Positions 25,974 through 34,637 of a stretch of 64,000 bases of DNA are shown piece after piece; position 1 is the stretch's first letter; each line of letters begins with the position of its first letter. The translations under genes and the position numbers were made by a program. Under the pieces are notes generated by a model. That model was not told where the DNA came from, searched no databases, and saw nothing but the letters and a program-made list of their open reading frames with translations. Source of the DNA: Sunxiuqinia elliptica (lineage in GTDB: Bacteria; Bacteroidota; Bacteroidia; Bacteroidales; Prolixibacteraceae); assembly GCF_900113005.1 (NCBI RefSeq), contig NZ_FONW01000006.1, positions 176,829 to 240,828 on the forward strand. Direction: 5' to 3'.

Positions 25974-28784
25974 TTATTTTTCCGGGCTTAGAATAAACTG
26001 TAAATGATTTTTCTGATCCAGGTATTTTTTAGCCAGTTTACTCAATCGTTTGGTTGTTACACCTTGTATGTGCTTCTCATAACGTTCAAAGTCCTTTGCT
26101 TTTTCACCACGTGTCCATTGGTCTTCCAATACCCGGCGCCAATAGCCATTGGTTTCTAAAGAACCTTCCCGGTTTTTCAGCCAGGCTTTTTGGACTTTTT
26201 CGAGGTTTGCAGCTTTCACTTGCTTTTTCATCGATTCAATTTCGCCAAAAGTGGCCTGAATCAAGGTGTCGACATTGGCCGGAGAACAGGTGAAATAGAT
26301 ATCCATTCGGTAGCTGTCGTACGGGCGCTGCAAGATTGTTGAAGCAGCATAAGGGGAGTACACGCCACCGATTTCTTCGCGTAGCTTTTCATTCAGGCGA
26401 ATGGTAAGAATATCGCTTAACAAGGCCATCTCAATTCTCGACTTTTGAGAACTTGGATACTTCCCGGTGAAGCGCATCAGTACTTTGGTCTTTTCATCCG
26501 TGTTGCGAGGGAACTCATAGCGATGTTCTCCCTTTGGTGGGCGAATTCCATGATCAGCATAAGTTGTTCTTATTTCTTTTGATGGAAGACTCCCCAGGTA
26601 TTGCGCTAAAAGAGGCTTGATCGAATCGACTTCAAAACTCCCGACAATGAAAAAGCGTGTTCCATAAGCTGACCCAAAACGCGATTGGTAAAAGTCGAAT
26701 GCTTTGTCCAGACTAATTTGGTCAAGCTGCTCCGGTGTTAACAGCGTGGCCGTTCTTGGGCTATTTTGCATCATGATTTTATTGACTTCATCCGCAAAAT
26801 AGGAGTCCGGGCTATTCAAAGTATTTCGGTTGTATTCTTTCTTATTCTCGATGAACTGTTCGAACTTCGCTTCATCTTTTCGCGGGGCAGTGTAGGTTAA
26901 ATAACTTAGCTGAAGTAAGGTTTCGAAATCAGCTTTCGATGAAAAACCACTTACTCCTTCCGTGTAGCGATGGATGTATGGCGCAATATACACTTGCTTG
27001 CCGGAAAGAATCCGTTCCACTTCCAGTGCATTGAATTTTGATAAACCACCTCCATTAACCAGAATGGCAGCCATTGAGGCGTTGTCGAAGTTGTCTATTG
27101 AAGCCAATGAGTAGCCTCCTTCGCGTAAGGAAGAGAAGCGAATTTCATCATTTTTGAAAGTCGTTGGTTTCAAGGCAACGCTTACACCATTGTCAAATTC
27201 AATGGTTGTAATGCCCATTTCTTCGGAGTATGTTTCTTTTAGAATCTGTCCAGCCTGAGGTTTTTCCGCCATCAAAGGCTCATCAATCGCCAGATCGTCA
27301 TAGGGAGCCAGTTTCTCTTTGGCTACATCTTTCAAGGCAGTCAAAAGTTCCTCTTCTGTCGGCGTATCGGTATCAGCAGGTGCAGTCACAAAAATCACCC
27401 GGTTTTCTTCGGATTGATCGATATATTCATCAACCAAAGCCTGAATGTCGTCCAAGGTGATTTGGTCCAGGGTTTTCTGAACAAACTCTTTTTTGAACGA
27501 AATGCTGGCATTCTCTTCTCCATAAAGAATGTGGTTGGAAATCGCATCCATGATCTGTCCCGAGGATTGTTTGTTCTCTTCATGAGCCATTCGCTCCATG
27601 TCGTTATAGAGGATTTCCTTTTTTCGCTCCAATTCCGCTTGCGTAAAACCGAATTTTTTGATGCGCAACAGTTCTCGCATTAAACCTTGGGTACCTTCAA
27701 TAATTTTGTCGGCTTTAACCGTTGCCAAAGACATGTAGCGATCGGTATGCCCAGGTCCGCTTGTTGCGTATGAGTGCGCGTACATATAGGGAGCATCTTT
27801 TTGCTGGGCAATATCGGTAAGTCGCTGGTTAACCATGTAAGTGTAAATGATATTGGTTACACTGCGTTTGAGATCTGCCAATGTCTTTTCATCTTGATGA
27901 GGAAACTTGCGAATAATCTTTACCGATGTATTTGTAATTTCCTGATCTTTGATGATTTTAATTAGTGTGTTATCATGAGCTGGCAAGGTGTAATGCTTAC
28001 GCTCGGGGGCATTTTCGGGATTTTTAATCGTTCCAAATGTAGCTTCAATACGTTGTTCAATATCTTCTTGATCGAAATTCCCGACAACCACCAGGCTTGT
28101 TAAATTGGGGCGATACCATGCACGATGAAATTTTCTTAGTTCTTCGTCATTTCCTTCCTTAGTAACCACTTCCATCAATCCAATAGGACGGCGATGAAGA
28201 TAGCGGGCATTGTGGTACAACATGGGGTACATTTCATCTTTTAAGCGGTTGTCTAGTCCAATTGTTGTTCGCCATTCCTCTAGAATGATACCGCGCTCCT
28301 TGTCAATCGCTTCGGTGCTAAGCGTCAGGCCCGAAAGAATATCACCAAAAAAGTGGAAGGCCTTATTTAGCGTTTGTTCATTGGAATTTGGAAGCGGAAG
28401 CATGTAAACCGTTTCGTCATAGCCGGTATAGGCATTAATGTCGGCTCCAAACTCAACTCCAATCGACTGTAAATAGTCGATCAGTGTATTGTTGGGGAAA
28501 TGCTTACTCCCGTTAAATACCATATGTTCCAAAAAGTGGGCAAAACCGCGTTGTTCTTCAGTTTCTAATATCGATCCGGCTTTGATAATCATCCGAAACT
28601 GTACCTGTTTTTCTGGAATCGCATTGTGCTGCAGATAATACGTGAACCCATTGGGTAACGTTTTCTTTACAACCTTAGGATTCAATGGAATCACAGACTG
28701 GTCTGTTAACTGAGCAAATCCCTTAGTCGTAAAAAATAGGGTAAAAGAAGCCACCAGAAGGTATGTAATGAAACGATACTTCAT
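25974..28784 (-). CDS. M16 family zinc peptidase (pitrilysin type), secreted
   Basis: 936 residues with a signal peptide (to about residue 25, TTKGFAQ). The inverted zinc motif HFLEH lies at residues 83-87 with the third ligand Glu expected in the following helix region ERGIILEEWR. There are two M16 N-type and two M16 C-type domains, the length expected for a two-repeat enzyme; the second half has the degenerate repeat and RFTGKYPSSQKSRIEMALLS region. M16 enzymes degrade short unfolded peptides inside a closed chamber. As first gene of an operon with SusC/SusD and two lipoproteins, it is likely to process peptides that the pair imports. The promoter candidate is at 28903-28937. Confidence 0.93.
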   Translation of the reverse strand: MKYRFITYLLVASFTLFFTTKGFAQLTDQSVIPLNPKVVKKTLPNGFTYYLQHNAIPEKQVQFRMIIKAGSILETEEQRGFAHFLEHMVFNGSKHFPNNTLIDYLQSIGVEFGADINAYTGYDETVYMLPLPNSNEQTLNKAFHFFGDILSGLTLSTEAIDKERGIILEEWRTTIGLDNRLKDEMYPMLYHNARYLHRRPIGLMEVVTKEGNDEELRKFHRAWYRPNLTSLVVVGNFDQEDIEQRIEATFGTIKNPENAPERKHYTLPAHDNTLIKIIKDQEITNTSVKIIRKFPHQDEKTLADLKRSVTNIIYTYMVNQRLTDIAQQKDAPYMYAHSYATSGPGHTDRYMSLATVKADKIIEGTQGLMRELLRIKKFGFTQAELERKKEILYNDMERMAHEENKQSSGQIMDAISNHILYGEENASISFKKEFVQKTLDQITLDDIQALVDEYIDQSEENRVIFVTAPADTDTPTEEELLTALKDVAKEKLAPYDDLAIDEPLMAEKPQAGQILKETYSEEMGITTIEFDNGVSVALKPTTFKNDEIRFSSLREGGYSLASIDNFDNASMAAILVNGGGLSKFNALEVERILSGKQVYIAPYIHRYTEGVSGFSSKADFETLLQLSYLTYTAPRKDEAKFEQFIENKKEYNRNTLNSPDSYFADEVNKIMMQNSPRTATLLTPEQLDQISLDKAFDFYQSRFGSAYGTRFFIVGSFEVDSIKPLLAQYLGSLPSKEIRTTYADHGIRPPKGEHRYEFPRNTDEKTKVLMRFTGKYPSSQKSRIEMALLSDILTIRLNEKLREEIGGVYSPYAASTILQRPYDSYRMDIYFTCSPANVDTLIQATFGEIESMKKQVKAANLEKVQKAWLKNREGSLETNGYWRRVLEDQWTRGEKAKDFERYEKHIQGVTTKRLSKLAKKYLDQKNHLQFILSPEK

Positions 28785-28902
28785 ATTTACTATTCTTTAA
28801 ATTAACGGTCGTTAGGGGCTGATAGAAAAGTCAATGTATTATGGAAGTATTCTCCCTCTTTCTCCTTCAAAGTAAAACTGAAATTTCCACCAAAAGTGGC
28901 GA

Positions 28903-28937
28903 CAAAGATATCAAAAACGAAGTGAATCGCAAGCAAA
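28903..28937 (-). promoter_or_regulatory. Promoter of the M16-SusCD operon
   Basis: On the minus strand TTTG (28937-28934), 23 bases, then TATCTTTG (28910-28903), which leaves a leader of about 115 bases before the M16 start. Confidence 0.5.
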
Positions 28938-29066
28938 ATCTGGAATAGGAAAAACAAAGCATCGAACTCATTTATATTGAAGTTATGATCATATAAGTGT
29001 TGTCATAATGATTGATTCTGTTCTTGTTTATTCGTTTGCTCATTTATTGCATGGGAGTAGTAGTTA

Positions 29067-29080
29067 TTTGTTTAAACAAA
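29067..29080. promoter_or_regulatory. 14-bp perfect palindrome in the divergent intergenic region
   Basis: TTTGTTTAAACAAA, a possible regulator site within the 559-base gap (28785-29343) between the divergent M16 and GntR operons. A second palindrome, CTCTCGAGAG, lies at 29116-29125. No gene is seen in the gap. Confidence 0.3.
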
Positions 29081-29254
29081 AGGGCGTTTGGTTGTATTTA
29101 TACACTTAAAACGATCTCTCGAGAGGTAGATAGTATGCATGTTTAATATTATGATTTAGATTGTGTCGTTATTTTTTGATCGGATATTATCCTTTGTTAA
29201 ATAATGTTTTAAGCATTTTTTTCACTTAAACTTTTTCTATGATTTTAAAAAGTC

Positions 29255-29284
29255 TACATTTGTATGTTCAAACATATGAACATA
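29255..29284 (+). promoter_or_regulatory. Promoter -7 box and overlapping GntR operator candidate
   Basis: TACATTTG (29255-29262) is followed at once by a palindrome with 8-bp arms TATGTTCA and TGAACATA around AACATA (29263-29284). The palindrome would cover the transcription start of the GntR operon, the expected place for self-repression. Confidence 0.5.
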
Positions 29285-29343
29285 TAATTTCTGAGAGAGT
29301 GAAATTTCATGAGTTACCCTAAGAAATAAACAATTATAAAAGA

Positions 29344-30075
29344 ATGAAATTTAAAATAGACCATTCCAGTGCGGTGCCTTTGCATGCTCAGGTCGAGACA
29401 TTATTACGAGAATTAATTGAGTTGCCGAAATATAAGAATGGGGGCTTGCTCCCCAAGGAAGTTGACTTGGCCAAGCAACTAGGAATTTCGAGAAATACCT
29501 TGCGACAGGCTACCAATAAATTGGAGTACGAGGGCTTGCTGGTTCGTAAGAAAGGAGTCGGTACTCGAGTCGCTGAAAAAACGGTGACAACGCAGCTTGA
29601 TCATTGGCATAGCTTTACCAACGAAATGAGTGCGCAAGGCTTGAGCTTTAAGAATTATCGCTTAGTTGTTGAATGGGTGGAGGCTGATCGAAAAATTGCT
29701 ACTTTTTTTAATATTCCGGAAGCTACATCTGTTTTGAAATTGAGTCGTTTGCGAGGGGATGAAGAAGCTCCTTTTGTCTATTTCGAAAGTTACTTTCATC
29801 CGCGTATTGGATTAACCGGGAATGAAGATTTTTCGAAGCCTTTGTATGATTTGCTTGAGAATGATTTTCACGTTGTGGCGTCTTTGTCGCGCGAAAAGCT
29901 AAAAGCGCGTTTGGCAACCACCATTACAGCCAAGCGATTGCAGATTGGAGCCGGTGATCCGGTTTTGGTTCGCGAACGGTTTGTTTATGATCCAGGCGAT
30001 CGTCCATTGGAATACAATATTGGTTTTTACAAAGCCGACAAATTCACCTATAAAATTGATATTCGGAGGCCGTAA
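29344..30075 (+). CDS. GntR family regulator, HutC/UTRA type
   Basis: 243 residues. The winged helix-turn-helix covers about 8-76 (PLHAQVETLLRELIEL, then LPKEVDLAKQLGISRNTLRQ and KLEYEGLLVRKKGVGTRV). The UTRA ligand-binding domain follows at about 95-240 (FFNIPEATSVLKLSRLRGD, FVYFESYFHP, ...GDPVLVRERFVYD, then PLEYNIGFYKADKF). UTRA regulators sense sugar phosphates or related catabolites. As first gene of the ROK-MFS-GH92-GH2 cluster, it probably responds to a mannose or GlcNAc-derived phosphate and controls these genes and itself. The palindrome at 29263-29284 is the best operator candidate. Confidence 0.92.
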   Translation: MKFKIDHSSAVPLHAQVETLLRELIELPKYKNGGLLPKEVDLAKQLGISRNTLRQATNKLEYEGLLVRKKGVGTRVAEKTVTTQLDHWHSFTNEMSAQGLSFKNYRLVVEWVEADRKIATFFNIPEATSVLKLSRLRGDEEAPFVYFESYFHPRIGLTGNEDFSKPLYDLLENDFHVVASLSREKLKARLATTITAKRLQIGAGDPVLVRERFVYDPGDRPLEYNIGFYKADKFTYKIDIRRP

Positions 30076-30118
30076 TTAGGACTTGAAATTGATTGATTCA
30101 CACCAAAAATATTAGGAT

Positions 30119-31057
30119 ATGAAACAACAAATAGCTATCGGAATTGACGTAGGAGGAAGCCACGTTAGTTGTGCTGCCTTCAATTTGAATGAAAAGAAAT
30201 ACCTGCCGGAAACCTTTGCGGAGAGTGATCTGGATAATCATGGTCCTGCAGATGAGATTATTGCTGTGTGGAGCAAAACGATTGCTTGTTCCATCGAAGC
30301 AGTTGGTTTGGAAAATCTGTCTGGAATTGGATTTGCTATGCCTGGTCCTTTCAATTATGAAAAAGGGATTCCGCTATTTACCGGAGAAAACAATAAGTAC
30401 GAAAACATTTATGGGATTGATGTTCCAGCCGCATTGCGAAAGTCGCTGAATCTTCCGGTCGACTTTCCAATCCGCTTCATCAATGATGCAACAGCATTTG
30501 CCATTGGTGAAGATTGGGCCGGGAAAGCTCAAGGCAGCAAGCGGTCGTTGTCGATTACACTGGGAACCGGCTTTGGATCGGCTTTTCTGAAAGACAATCT
30601 TCCGGTTACTTCAGGCGATGATGTTCCCGAGCAAGGCTGTATTTGGCACCTTCCATTTAAAGAGGGAATTGCTGATGATTACTTCTCAACCCGAGGACTG
30701 GTTGGCCGCTATCAGCAAAAAACAGGGAAATTGGTCAAAGGTGTTAAAGAGATTGCCATGAGCGCACCAACAGAAGAAGTTGCTCGTGAGCTTTTTAATG
30801 ATTTTGGATCGCAACTGGTGAATTTGTTGCAGCCCTGGTTGGAGCGTTTTCAGGTGGAAGTTTTGGTTATTGGAGGAAATATAGCCAATGCTTATGATTG
30901 GTTTCAGCCAGCCTTAACAGCAGCCTTAAAAGATAAGAACAGTAACGTGCGTGTCGAGATATCAAGCCTGAAGGAAACGGCTGCCATTATCGGTAGCGCC
31001 GTCTTGGCCGACCATTCTTTTTACGCGCGGGTAGAACCTTTATTGGCTGAAATGTAA
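30119..31057 (+). CDS. ROK family sugar kinase
   Basis: 312 residues. The phosphate-binding motif IGIDVGGSHVSCAAF begins at residue 6, the ROK core shows GIGFAMPGPFNYEKG, FINDATAFAIGEDWAG (catalytic Asp) and LGTGFGSAFL. The usual zinc-binding CxCGxxGC motif of many ROK kinases is missing, and the region reads EQGCIWHLPFKEGIADDYFS instead, so it belongs to a divergent subgroup. Substrate inferred from context: mannose, or GlcNAc/glucose released from N-glycans, giving the 6-phosphate that ManA uses. It starts 44 bases after the GntR gene. Confidence 0.85.
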   Translation: MKQQIAIGIDVGGSHVSCAAFNLNEKKYLPETFAESDLDNHGPADEIIAVWSKTIACSIEAVGLENLSGIGFAMPGPFNYEKGIPLFTGENNKYENIYGIDVPAALRKSLNLPVDFPIRFINDATAFAIGEDWAGKAQGSKRSLSITLGTGFGSAFLKDNLPVTSGDDVPEQGCIWHLPFKEGIADDYFSTRGLVGRYQQKTGKLVKGVKEIAMSAPTEEVARELFNDFGSQLVNLLQPWLERFQVEVLVIGGNIANAYDWFQPALTAALKDKNSNVRVEISSLKETAAIIGSAVLADHSFYARVEPLLAEM

Positions 31058-31079
31058 TCCGAATCTAAACCAACTAAAT

Positions 31080-32234
31080 ATGACAAAATCAAAAATTTCC
31101 TTGAAACTAGTGGCTCCAGTCCTGATGAGCTTTTTCGTCATGAGCTTTTGCGATCTTGTAGGGATTGGTGTTGATCGTGTAAAGCTTGAGTTTGGCTTGT
31201 CCAACACCATGGCTCAATTAATTCCGTTAGCCGTTTTCTTCTGGTTTTTCGTCCTGTCTGTTCCCGTTGGAATTTTGCAGGATCGGATTGGAAAACGAAA
31301 TGTGCTAAACCTGGGAATGGCCGTGACTGCCGTTGGGCTTCTCGTCCCTTTCTTCTTTTATTCCTTCGGAATGGTTTTGTTTGGCTTTGCCCTACTGGGA
31401 ATTGGAAACACCATTGTGCAGGTTTCAGCGAACCCATTGCTGGTAGATGTGGTGCCGGATCAAAAGCGATCAAGCTTTCTGAGTTTCTCTCAATTTATCA
31501 AGTCCATCGGATCGATGTTGGCTGCTCCTTTAGCGGGTTGGCTGGCCTTGGTGTATGGCGACTGGAAACTTTTATTTGCGGTATTCGGGGTGGTGTCCAT
31601 TTTGGCTATTTTGTGGTTGGGCCTAACCCCTGTTGAAGAAAGCCGAAACACGGAGACCCGGGCAACTTTTGCTTCTTCTTTTAAGTTGTTGGGAAATGGA
31701 TTTATTGCCCTAATGGTACTCTGTATTTTCTTGGTTGTGGGGATTGATGTTGGTGTAAATGCGGTTTCCGGACAGTTTCTCTTGCATAAATTTTCGTCGG
31801 CACAAACCTTGGCTGAGTCAGGGCGCAGTTTCTATTTCTTTGGTAAACTGCTTGGAACCTTGGGAGGAGCTATTTTGTTGGCGAAATGGTCGTCACGAAA
31901 GTTCTTTGTCGGTTCATCTATAGCCGGAGTTCTTTCTCTGCTGGCTTTAATTTTTGCACCTACCGAGACACTGGCTTTGGTTGTTATTTTCATCGTAGGC
32001 TTAGGAATTGCGAATATCTTCCCACTCATTTTTTCACTTACAGTAGAGCGTTATCCTACCCGTGCCAATGAAATTTCAGGCTTAATGATTATGGCCATCG
32101 TTGGAGGGGCTATTCTGCCTCCAGTAATGGGATGGGTGGCCGATGCCTTCAATATTACCGCAAGCTTTGTGGTCTTACTCGCAGCAATTGTTTTCATCTT
32201 AATCGTATCAATTTATGGCTTTCAGAAAAAATAA
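31080..32234 (+). CDS. MFS sugar transporter, FucP/NagP-like
   Basis: 384 residues with 12 predicted transmembrane segments. The loop between segments 2 and 3 has the MFS motif PVGILQDRIGKRNVLNLGM, and segment 4 is followed by GIGNTIVQVSANPLLVDVVP, the N-P containing stretch typical of the FHS (fucose/glucose/GlcNAc:H+) branch. It imports a monosaccharide or small oligosaccharide across the inner membrane; mannose is the best guess from the surrounding genes. It ends 20 bases inside the next gene, so translation of the two is coupled. Confidence 0.87.
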   Translation: MTKSKISLKLVAPVLMSFFVMSFCDLVGIGVDRVKLEFGLSNTMAQLIPLAVFFWFFVLSVPVGILQDRIGKRNVLNLGMAVTAVGLLVPFFFYSFGMVLFGFALLGIGNTIVQVSANPLLVDVVPDQKRSSFLSFSQFIKSIGSMLAAPLAGWLALVYGDWKLLFAVFGVVSILAILWLGLTPVEESRNTETRATFASSFKLLGNGFIALMVLCIFLVVGIDVGVNAVSGQFLLHKFSSAQTLAESGRSFYFFGKLLGTLGGAILLAKWSSRKFFVGSSIAGVLSLLALIFAPTETLALVVIFIVGLGIANIFPLIFSLTVERYPTRANEISGLMIMAIVGGAILPPVMGWVADAFNITASFVVLLAAIVFILIVSIYGFQKK

Positions 32235-34608
32235 AAAAAGGTTGCAGTGGTTGGTAGCAGGCGTATTTGCACTGCTGGTAGCATGCAGTCCAAAGAGCAA
32301 TCCAACAGCTTATGACGCCTTACAGTATGTCAATCCTCAAATCGGTTCGGTGCACGGACGTTGGTTTTTTTACACGCCGGCAGCCTTGCCTTTTGGGATG
32401 GCCAAGTTGGCTCCGCACACCAATGCTTATGAGGGCGAAGGAAGTTGGTCGCCCCAGGGATATGACGACCGGCATGGTTCCATCGAAGGATTTGGGCATT
32501 TCCATGAATTTCAGATTGGTGGGCTGGTTGTCATGCCAACAACGGGAGCATTGAAAACGGTTCCCGGAACATTGGAAGAGCCGGATGCGGGCTATCGCTC
32601 TCGGTTCGATAAGGCCAGCGAAGAGTCAAAGCCCGGTTATTATTCGGTGTTATTGAAGGATTACGACGTTCGGGCTGAGTTGACTGCGACAGAGCGCGTA
32701 GGTTTTCATCGTTATACGTTCCCAAAGTCGGAGCAGTCGAACCTGATTGTTGACATTGGGCATAAGCAAGGTGAAAGTAGCACGGTAACCAATGCTTTTA
32801 TCCGGATGAATGGGAAAAAGCAGCTTGAAGGTTATATCGAAACGTATCCGGTGTACCTTACTTTTTGCGATCCGGATAACCGGGTGAAAATGTACTTTGT
32901 CATTCAGTTGGATAAAGAACCGGAAGCTTTTGGCTCGTTTGTCAATGAGCAACAGGAAGCCGGTAAAACCGAAAGCAAGGGAGTTGGCAATGGCTTTTAC
33001 CTTACATTTCAAACTGATGAAAATGAACTGGTTGAGATGCAGGTGGGCTTGTCTTATACAAGCATAGCCAATGCACGCAACAACTTGAATGTGGAGGCTG
33101 AGGGACAGACGTTTGACTCGGTGAAAGAAAATGCAGCATTAAAATGGAATGAAAAACTTTCCCGCTTCCAGGTGGAAGGGGCTACTGAGGCTGACCGGAT
33201 CAAATTTTATACGGGCTTGTACCATGCCCTGTTGGGACGCGGAATAGCGAGCGATGTGAATGGCCAATACATTCAGTACGATAAAACAATTGGGCAGATT
33301 CCGTTGGATGAATCGGGTACACCTCGGTATCATCAGTATAACACAGACGGCATTTGGGGCGGTTTCTGGAATCTTGGGCAGCTTTGGGCGCTGGCTTATC
33401 CCCGTTACTTGAGTGAATATGTCCAGTCCAATATCGACTTCTCGAAAGTAAGTGGCTGGCTGCATGATGGAATGGCTGCCGGAACCTACACAAACGGAGT
33501 CCAAACCAACTTTCAGGGCTTGTTAATGGCTTCGGCTTACAATGCAGGTATTCGCGATTTTGAAGTAGAAACAGGCTATGAGGCAGCCTTGAGAAATGAG
33601 CTTGAATACCACAGTCGAAACCTGGGAAATGGGAAATATGATTTGCATTATTTCGTAAAGAATGGCTATGTGCCATCAAAAGATACGGTGATTGCTAATG
33701 GTTGGGTGTTCAACTTTGGAGCATCTCACACCCTGGAATATGCTTTTAGTTCGTATGCCGTAGGGCAATTTGCCAAAGCATTGGGACATAAGGCTGATTA
33801 CCAGAAATTAATGACTCAGGCTGGAAACTGGGCAAATATTTTTGACCCGGAAACCCGTTTTATCAGGCCGCGTTACGAAGATGGCCGCTTTATTGAGAAC
33901 TTCAATCCGCTGGAAGGATGGCGTGGTTTTCAGGAAGGGAATGCCTATCAATATACCTGGTATGTTCCGCATGATCCGGCTGGCCTCATCGAGAAAATTG
34001 GAATTGATACATTCAACGTTCGTTTGGAGAAAACATTTGTTGAAAGTCAAAAATCATTGTTTGGAGGAGGTCGCGAGGTGCACAGTTTTTCAGGTGTGGA
34101 GAAGCTGTACAATCAGGGAAATCAGCCTTGCCTGCACCAGGCCTGGTTGTTCAATTACTCGGGCAAGCCTTGGCAAACCCAGCATTGGACACGAACCATT
34201 TGCGATGAATTTTATGGAACAGAACCACTGCATGGTTATGGTTTTGGGCAGGATGAAGATCAGGGACAGCTGGGCGCCTGGTACGTGATGGGGGCACTTG
34301 GACTATTCGATGTTCAGGGGCATGCGGCAATGAATCCATCCTTCCAGTTCGGAAGTCCGATGTTTGACAAAGTGACCATTCAACTGGATGAAAACTATTA
34401 CGAAGGAAAGACTTTGGTTCTCGAAACCCGCAACAACTCCAAAGAAAACAGATACGTACAGTCGGTTACCTGGAATGGCCAGCCTGTGGAAAATTGCTGG
34501 ATCTCGCGAAATGAACTGATGAAAGGGGGAACCCTGCTTTTTGAAATGGGTAGCAGCCCTAATAAAAATTGGGGAGTAGGAATGCCTCCTCCGTCTATGA
34601 CGAAGTAG
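32215..34608 (+). CDS. GH92 alpha-mannosidase-like lipoprotein (third copy, divergent)
   Basis: 797 residues with a lipobox (FALLVAC, Cys23). The start overlaps the MFS gene by 20 bases; the signal supports it. GH92 N-terminal domain: YVNPQIGSVHGRWFFYTPAA and FGHFHEFQIGGLVVMP. In the catalytic domain the classical WDTYR/WDTFR block is replaced by GIWGGFWNLGQLWALAYPR, while GNAYQYTWYVPHDPAG, QGNQPCLHQ and GQDEDQGQLGAWYVMGALG are kept. The change in the substrate-facing block suggests another linkage or a larger aglycone than the first two copies. It ends with the family-typical G-S-S-P-N-K-N-W-G sequence. Confidence 0.88.
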   Translation: MAFRKNKKRLQWLVAGVFALLVACSPKSNPTAYDALQYVNPQIGSVHGRWFFYTPAALPFGMAKLAPHTNAYEGEGSWSPQGYDDRHGSIEGFGHFHEFQIGGLVVMPTTGALKTVPGTLEEPDAGYRSRFDKASEESKPGYYSVLLKDYDVRAELTATERVGFHRYTFPKSEQSNLIVDIGHKQGESSTVTNAFIRMNGKKQLEGYIETYPVYLTFCDPDNRVKMYFVIQLDKEPEAFGSFVNEQQEAGKTESKGVGNGFYLTFQTDENELVEMQVGLSYTSIANARNNLNVEAEGQTFDSVKENAALKWNEKLSRFQVEGATEADRIKFYTGLYHALLGRGIASDVNGQYIQYDKTIGQIPLDESGTPRYHQYNTDGIWGGFWNLGQLWALAYPRYLSEYVQSNIDFSKVSGWLHDGMAAGTYTNGVQTNFQGLLMASAYNAGIRDFEVETGYEAALRNELEYHSRNLGNGKYDLHYFVKNGYVPSKDTVIANGWVFNFGASHTLEYAFSSYAVGQFAKALGHKADYQKLMTQAGNWANIFDPETRFIRPRYEDGRFIENFNPLEGWRGFQEGNAYQYTWYVPHDPAGLIEKIGIDTFNVRLEKTFVESQKSLFGGGREVHSFSGVEKLYNQGNQPCLHQAWLFNYSGKPWQTQHWTRTICDEFYGTEPLHGYGFGQDEDQGQLGAWYVMGALGLFDVQGHAAMNPSFQFGSPMFDKVTIQLDENYYEGKTLVLETRNNSKENRYVQSVTWNGQPVENCWISRNELMKGGTLLFEMGSSPNKNWGVGMPPPSMTK

Positions 34609-34637
34609 TAGAATCTGTCAACCAAAAACCAAAAGCG

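Noticed and set aside
29116..29125. CTCTCGAGAG palindrome as a regulator site
   Set aside because: Only 10 bp, no relation to a promoter box, and expected by chance in sequence of this length.
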